From: Chlamydiota bacterium | GTDB lineage: Bacteria; Chlamydiota; Chlamydiia; Chlamydiales; SM23-39 | Assembly (NCBI GenBank): GCA_021772195.1 | Contig: JAJFML010000026.1 | Span: forward strand, 1-10,113 | Direction of reading: 5' to 3' | DNA length: 10,113 bases | Shown: in pieces, positions 6,167 to 10,113 of the stretch | Position numbering within the stretch: the first letter of the stretch is position 1 | Layout: every line of letters starts with the position of its first letter | Translations under genes and position numbers: made by a program | The notes under the pieces: model-generated | What the model was told of the DNA's origin: nothing | Seen by the model: only the letters and a program-made list of their open reading frames with translations | Database searches by the model: none

Positions 6167-7499
6167 GTGCGGACATACCCAGAATAAGTGGGCAGGCTCG
6201 TGCGGAAGGTGCAATCAGTGGAACTCGCTTGTTCAAGAGCAGCAGTTTCGAGAAAAAAAGCGCTTTGAGACGAAGAGTGAGACGAAGTCAAAGCCTGTTC
6301 GTATTAGCGAAGTCAGCACCGCCAGTTTTGAGAGATTACAATCGGGCATTGGTGAATTTGACCGTTTGATGGGATCCGGTGTGGTCAAAGGGTCTCTCAG
6401 TTTGATCGCAGGAAATCCTGGAATTGGAAAGTCGACACTGATGATTCAGGTGGCCTATCAATTTGCGAAAGCAGGAAATATCGTTCTCTACATTTGCGGT
6501 GAAGAGTCGGTAGAGCAGACTTCTCTAAGAGCTAGAAGACTTGGTATCGACCATGACAATCTCTACTTACTTAGTGAAACATCTTTTCGGGCGATTCAAA
6601 AAGAGATCAAAAGTATAAAGCCGACGCTTTTGATCGTCGACTCTGTTCAGATTATGTACAAAGATGATCTTCCCTCTGCTCCTGGATCGGTTGTGCAAGT
6701 GCGCGAGATTACGATGGAGTTTCTGCATCTTTCAAAGGGCGAGGGTATCACCACATTTTTGATTGGTCATGTGACAAAATCGGGAGAGATTGCAGGTCCT
6801 AGAGTTTTGGAGCACATTGTAGATACTGTGCTCGAATTTGAAGGCGACCGTCATCATGGATTTAGATTACTTCGCGGGGTCAAAAATCGATTTGGATCAA
6901 CGGATGATATTGCAATTTTTCAGATGAAAGAAAATGGGCTGGAAGAGGTGGAAAATCCCTCTCAGGTCTTTTTAGAAGATCGAAGCAAAGAGACAGCAGG
7001 CTCTTCGATTGGGTGTGCTCTCGAGGGGGGAAGATCCTTTCTCATCGAAGTGCAAGCGCTTGTTACCTCTTCTTCATTTTCCTCGCCATCGAGAAGATCA
7101 GCTGGTCTTGATCAAAATAGGCTTGCACTTTTACTTGCAGTCCTTGAAAAGAGAATTGGATACCGCCTCTATAATAGTGATGTTTTTGTCTCACTTGCAG
7201 GAGGAATGCGCATTTCCGAGCCTGCACTGGACCTTGCCATTTTGGCTGCGCTTGCATCTTCTTTTGTCAATCAAAGGATTGATGCGCATACGCTCATTCT
7301 TGGAGAGGTAGGGCTCGGTGGTGAGGTGAGAGCTGTTCCTCGTATTGAAACGAGGCTGAAAGAGGGGATTCACCTCGGATTTAAGAGAGCGATTATGCCA
7401 AAGCGTAATTTGAAAAATCTTGCGCCAAAATTTAGAGAACAGATCGAGCTGATCGGAGTGGAAGTTGTAGATGATGCCATCAAAAAGCTATTCAATTAA
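6129..7499 (+). CDS. radA: DNA repair protein RadA (Sms)
   Basis: RecA-related ATPase/helicase that processes branched intermediates in recombinational repair. Numbered from the GTG start, the order is: four-cysteine zinc finger (Cys11, 14, 25, 28), Walker A GNPGIGKST (95-103), Walker B LLIVDS (167-172), the RadA-specific KNRFG motif (252-256), and a C-terminal Lon-protease-like domain (from about 310, with VFVSLAGGMRISEPALDL). The length of 456 is normal. I prefer GTG 6129 over TTG 6117. AGAGG at 6120-6124 lies four bases before the GTG, and the resulting MTTKEKT N-terminus resembles the chlamydial protein as I recall it. Starting at TTG would add four residues. The start lies inside rnc and the end overlaps hemC by 29 bp. 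The gene order matches Chlamydia. Confidence 0.95.
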   Translation: MTTKEKTIWECAECGHTQNKWAGSCGRCNQWNSLVQEQQFREKKRFETKSETKSKPVRISEVSTASFERLQSGIGEFDRLMGSGVVKGSLSLIAGNPGIGKSTLMIQVAYQFAKAGNIVLYICGEESVEQTSLRARRLGIDHDNLYLLSETSFRAIQKEIKSIKPTLLIVDSVQIMYKDDLPSAPGSVVQVREITMEFLHLSKGEGITTFLIGHVTKSGEIAGPRVLEHIVDTVLEFEGDRHHGFRLLRGVKNRFGSTDDIAIFQMKENGLEEVENPSQVFLEDRSKETAGSSIGCALEGGRSFLIEVQALVTSSSFSSPSRRSAGLDQNRLALLLAVLEKRIGYRLYNSDVFVSLAGGMRISEPALDLAILAALASSFVNQRIDAHTLILGEVGLGGEVRAVPRIETRLKEGIHLGFKRAIMPKRNLKNLAPKFREQIELIGVEVVDDAIKKLFN

Positions 7500-8133
7500 A
7501 GTCGGTCTAAGATCATCACCACTTAGCCGCGCACAGCTCCAAGAGGTGAGGGCGCTGTTACCTACTGCTGAGCTTCTGCCTCATTTTGTCACAACCATCG
7601 GTGACAGGGATAAAAAAACCTCCCTTCGAGAGCTTGAGAAGACGGATTTTTTTACAAAAGAGATTGATGTTGATCTTCTGCTTGGAAAATGCGACGCTGC
7701 TTTGCATTCTGCAAAGGATTTGCCAGAACACCTAGAAGAGGGACTTCAAATTGCAGCCATCACAAAAGGTGTAGATCCAGCAGACAGTCTTGTTTTACGC
7801 AGAGGAGAAACGCTTCAAGAAGGGTTTTTGATTGCAACCTCTAGCAAAAGAAGAGAAGAGGCTGCAGACTCCTTTTTTTCAGGGCTAAAATTTACAGATT
7901 TGAGAGGGACGATTGGAGAGCGCCTCCAAAAGTTGGAAGCAGGCGACGCAGATGGAGTAATTATTGCAGAGGCTGCGCTCATTCGATTAGGGCTTACTCA
8001 TTTAAATCGCATCAAGCTGCCCGGTAAAACGACTCCCATGCAGGGAAAACTTGCTGTTGTCGTTCGAAAGGGTGATCAAAAAATGCTAAATCTATTTGCT
8101 TCAATTGATGAAAACTCTCTATTTAGGACTTGA
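7471..8133 (+). CDS. hemC: Short porphobilinogen deaminase (hydroxymethylbilane synthase) lacking domain 3
   Basis: It condenses four porphobilinogens into hydroxymethylbilane in haem synthesis. Domains 1 and 2 are clear: LRSSPLSRAQ (13-22), TIGDRDKKTSL (42-52), HSAKDLP (79-85) with catalytic Asp83, TSSKRREE (123-130) with Arg127/128, LRGTIGERL (144-152) with Arg145/151, and IRLGL (171-175). The protein then stops at residue 220, just past MQGKLAVVVR. The whole C-terminal domain, which in ordinary HemC (about 310 residues) carries the cysteine holding the dipyrromethane cofactor, is absent. The only cysteine is Cys74. Chlamydia HemC is also short as I recall (about 240), so this is probably lineage-wide and not a recent break. 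ATG 7471 or 7474 is preceded by GGAA at 7460-7463. It overlaps radA by 29 bp and hemD by 26 bp. Confidence 0.9.
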   Translation: MMPSKSYSIKVGLRSSPLSRAQLQEVRALLPTAELLPHFVTTIGDRDKKTSLRELEKTDFFTKEIDVDLLLGKCDAALHSAKDLPEHLEEGLQIAAITKGVDPADSLVLRRGETLQEGFLIATSSKRREEAADSFFSGLKFTDLRGTIGERLQKLEAGDADGVIIAEAALIRLGLTHLNRIKLPGKTTPMQGKLAVVVRKGDQKMLNLFASIDENSLFRT

Positions 8134-8680
8134 TCCCTCGAGTTTTCCTCGGGACAATCTTGTACACTTTCCAGTGATTGAAATTTATCCATTTGAAGTT
8201 GATCTATCTGCTGCAGAAAACTATTCCCATCTCATTTTTACGAGTAAAACAACAGTCCGAATTTTTTTTGATCAGTACAAGCTCTCCTTAAAAGGAAAAA
8301 TCTTTCTTGCTGTAGGTGATAAGACGGCTCTTGAAATAAAAAAGAGGGGATATGAGGCAAAAGCACCCAAAGAATGGACACAGGAGGGAATGATTGAGCT
8401 CATCAAACAAGAAAAGGGATCTTTTTTCTTTCCGAAATCCTCAAGGGCAAGAGAGCTGCTGCCTAATTATCTTCAAGAGAATACGCATTGTCATATTGTG
8501 GATATTTATGAGACAAAAGTGAAAAAACAAGAGCCTATTGATTTGGAAGAATTTTCAGAGATTGTTTTTACAAGCCCCTCTTGTGTGGATGGTTTTTTAG
8601 AGATTTTTGGCAAGATACCTAAAAACAAGCAGCTGATCTTTATTGGTCCTGTAACCAAAGCTTATTTCTTATCATTCTAA
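8108..8680 (+). CDS. hemD: Uroporphyrinogen-III synthase, short and C-terminally curtailed
   Basis: Expected to cyclise hydroxymethylbilane to uroporphyrinogen III with inversion of ring D. The family is weakly conserved, but the layout fits: HLIFTSKTTV (41-50), FLAVGDKTA (66-74) followed by KKRGYEAKAPKEWTQEGMI, a mid-domain FFFPKSSRARELLP, then EIVFTSPSCVDGF (151-163) and IGPVTKAY (179-186). Its place directly after hemC supports the call. I use ATG 8108, giving 190 residues. A TTG at 8096 would add four. Neither has a clear Shine-Dalgarno, and the start lies inside hemC. The protein stops about 20-25 residues earlier than a typical HemD, losing the last strand and helix. Its TAA (8678-8680) interleaves with the stop of the convergent gene. 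Activity is therefore uncertain, and the identification is good but not absolute. Confidence 0.8.
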   Translation: MKTLYLGLDPSSFPRDNLVHFPVIEIYPFEVDLSAAENYSHLIFTSKTTVRIFFDQYKLSLKGKIFLAVGDKTALEIKKRGYEAKAPKEWTQEGMIELIKQEKGSFFFPKSSRARELLPNYLQENTHCHIVDIYETKVKKQEPIDLEEFSEIVFTSPSCVDGFLEIFGKIPKNKQLIFIGPVTKAYFLSF

Positions 8681-9807
8681 CAGTTGTGTTGGGAAAAGGT
8701 TTGTTGCATGCGTTGGAAGAGTAGATTGCTTTCTTCACTCGATAGCTCTTCTTTTACGAGATGAGACATGTAAGATTGGTGTATTTGCTGGTGGATCACT
8801 TTTTTGTATTGATTCCCTATAATGGATTGAATGCCCTTGAATCCTAACATCCCCATGACAGCAACATATTCTAGACCATGCCCTGCATTGGCATAATTAG
8901 CTACGGCATTTTCTACTTTATGGGGATCTGAAGATTCTAATTCAGAGGGATTTTGAAGATCAAAGGGCTTGAAGCAGCCATATGTACCTATGCTTAAAAT
9001 TGCACTGCAAATTCCCACCAATCCCACAATTACAACTGTCTTAGCTGTTTTTGCTGAAAATTGTTCCCAGGATGAAGTGTTTATATCTTGTTTGATTTGA
9101 CGCGCTGTTAAGTAGATAATATTTTTTTTTCGGAGTCTATGTTTCAGATCGCGATTGATTTGTTGTTGAATTTCATCGATATTAATATTCTTAGATAAGG
9201 GTAATCCACCATAGCGCAATAACTCTCTATTGGTTCTTTGGACTAGAAACTCTTTTTCGCAAGGGCTATTAGCTTTAATAATGGCTAGGTTATAAGCTTT
9301 TGTGATCTCATGACAAATTCTTCTATTGTAGGGTTCAGAAATAAATCGATGGAAAATCGGATGAAATATTAATTCATAAAGTTGCACCATATATGTGACT
9401 GCCATCCCTGTATTGCCAATTCCTTGAGCTGCAACCATAGCAGTTTCAAGGTTTGATGATTCCATATCGCTAAGTGGAACCACATCGAATGTTTTGAGAC
9501 ACGCCCAAGAACCCACTGCATTAGGATATATTGCGCTGAGTCCTACTGTTGCGATGATTCCTTGGGCAAGGGTTGTCCAAGGTCTTCTTATCCCTTCTTC
9601 ATAAATGGAACAAATGGCTAGATTAACAGCTTTTTTCCAGTGCCATTTTCTAGGAGCTTCAATAGAGCTGATCTCGCTTGAGAGTCGATGTTCGAGGTTA
9701 AAGTGTTTTGAGGATGTTAGAGCCTCGTTCACATCTGGCGACGCCTTCATTTCTTCAATAGGGTATACTGCAACTAACTGTACATTGCTAATTTGATGGA
9801 TTGCCAT
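8677..9807 (-). CDS. Hypothetical membrane protein made of two copies of one module (376 residues)
   Basis: No known family recognised. Hydrophobic segments at about 77-95, 122-143, 255-275 and 298-322 suggest four membrane spans in two hairpins. The N-terminal 55 residues are polar, and a charged linker (about 160-245) joins the halves. The two halves are related: residues 99-140 align without gaps to 274-315 (offset 175), sharing Gly99/274, Cys103/278, Lys105/280, FD 107-108/282-283, ESS 116-118/291-293, Asn132/307, Gly134/309 and Tyr139/314. After each hairpin a helix of similar pattern follows (RRICHEI and KKVIHQQI). ATG 9807 is backed by AGAGGA at 9821-9816, eight bases upstream. It is divergent from mntR with a palindrome between them, so it may be controlled by that repressor. 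A transport or membrane-anchoring role is possible but not shown. Resemblance to a secreted inclusion-membrane hairpin protein is speculative. Confidence 0.82.
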   Translation of the reverse strand: MAIHQISNVQLVAVYPIEEMKASPDVNEALTSSKHFNLEHRLSSEISSIEAPRKWHWKKAVNLAICSIYEEGIRRPWTTLAQGIIATVGLSAIYPNAVGSWACLKTFDVVPLSDMESSNLETAMVAAQGIGNTGMAVTYMVQLYELIFHPIFHRFISEPYNRRICHEITKAYNLAIIKANSPCEKEFLVQRTNRELLRYGGLPLSKNINIDEIQQQINRDLKHRLRKKNIIYLTARQIKQDINTSSWEQFSAKTAKTVVIVGLVGICSAILSIGTYGCFKPFDLQNPSELESSDPHKVENAVANYANAGHGLEYVAVMGMLGFKGIQSIIGNQYKKVIHQQIHQSYMSHLVKEELSSEESNLLFQRMQQTFSQHNC

Positions 9808-9829
9808 TCTTAAGTTCCTCTGTTTTATG

Positions 9830-9847
9830 ATGTAACCACGGTTACAT
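9830..9847. promoter_or_regulatory. 18-bp perfect inverted repeat, candidate operator between divergent genes
   Basis: ATGTAACC-AC-GGTTACAT has eight-base arms around a two-base centre. It lies 23-40 bp upstream of the ATG of the minus-strand membrane-protein gene and just upstream of a TATAAT box facing mntR. This is the layout expected for a dimeric repressor acting on both genes. It does not resemble the E. coli MntR box or the DtxR box that I recall, so the cognate regulator is an open question; MntR itself is the nearest candidate. Confidence 0.6.
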
Positions 9848-9868
9848 TTTTCTGCTATTTTTTACAAA

Positions 9869-9874
9869 TATAAT
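9869..9874 (+). promoter_or_regulatory. Putative -10 box of the mntR promoter
   Basis: A perfect TATAAT lies 35 bases before the mntR ATG, predicting a leader of roughly 28 bases. The -35 region would fall at about 9846-9852 and is only a T-run, adjoining the inverted repeat at 9830-9847. A second possibility, TTGATA (9876-9881) with TATAGT (9897-9902), has a short 15-bp spacer and would give an almost leaderless message. Confidence 0.4.
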
Positions 9875-9909
9875 TTTGATATATCTGAATTTGCGCTATA
9901 GTTAACCCT

Positions 9910-10113
9910 ATGAATGACAGAAAAAAGGAAAATACAAGAGCTGTATATTTTAAAAAAGCGAGGGTCCAACGTTTAAAAGAAATGGCTGAAGACTACACGG
10001 AAATGATTGCTGATTTAATAGAGGAAAATGGCAAGGCTCGGATATGTGATTTAGCAAAACAAATGGGAGTCTCGCATGTCAATGTCATTAAAATGGTCAA
10101 AAAGTTGATAGGG
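9910..10113 (+). CDS. mntR: MntR-like DtxR-family manganese-responsive transcriptional repressor, 5' part
   Basis: The first 68 codons are present and the gene runs off the right edge. After a basic N-terminal extension of about 25 residues, the winged-helix domain begins with AEDYTEMIADLIEENGKARI, followed by the helix-turn-helix CDLAKQMGVSHVNVIKMVKKL. This closely follows MntR of E. coli (a long-N-terminus form) and B. subtilis. Asp28 and Glu31 fall where B. subtilis MntR has metal-binding Asp8 and Glu11. The other metal ligands lie beyond the window. MntR represses manganese or iron uptake genes when the metal is plentiful. No clear Shine-Dalgarno precedes ATG 9910, and an in-frame TGA at 9886-9888 rules out a much earlier start. 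It is divergent from the two-module membrane protein across a 102-bp gap holding an 18-bp palindrome. Confidence 0.85.
   Translation, partial: MNDRKKENTRAVYFKKARVQRLKEMAEDYTEMIADLIEENGKARICDLAKQMGVSHVNVIKMVKKLIG

Overview
The window most likely comes from a member of the Chlamydiae, probably an environmental (Parachlamydiales-like) lineage. The evidence is the gene run rnc-radA-hemC, which matches the chlamydial order as I recall it, a very short HemC as in Chlamydia, a DapL-type diaminopimelate aminotransferase, and moderate-to-low GC. The genus cannot be fixed from the sequence alone.

Left part, plus strand (1-2415): the first 86 bases are the 3' end of a MoaD/ThiS-type ubiquitin-like sulfur carrier ending in Gly-Gly. 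It overlaps, by ATGA, an E1-like MoeB/ThiF enzyme with a C-terminal rhodanese domain. Two bases after that gene's stop comes a HemG/HemY-type FAD-dependent protoporphyrinogen (or coproporphyrinogen) oxidase. An AT-rich promoter-like gap with a 12-bp inverted repeat then leads to an orphan helical, coiled-coil-rich protein of 314 residues (2516-3460).

Middle, minus strand (3583-5372): dapL makes LL-diaminopimelate for lysine and peptidoglycan precursors. It overlaps by 16 bp a conserved-looking but unrecognised 202-residue gene. The convergent gap at 3461-3582 carries a CTTTGCG-type iterated repeat of a kind I recall in intergenic DNA of many unrelated bacteria.

Right of centre, plus strand (5420-8680): rnc, radA, hemC and hemD all overlap one another by 26-38 bp, so they form one translationally entangled operon for RNA processing, recombination and mid-pathway haem synthesis. 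HemC lacks the C-terminal domain that normally carries the dipyrromethane cofactor. HemD ends early, with its stop codon interleaved with that of a convergent gene.

Right end (8677-10113): a minus-strand gene encodes a 376-residue membrane protein built from two copies of one module. It is divergent from the 5' part of an MntR-like manganese-responsive repressor. An 18-bp perfect inverted repeat between them is a candidate operator for both. No tRNA, rRNA, CRISPR array, transposase or prophage gene was seen.
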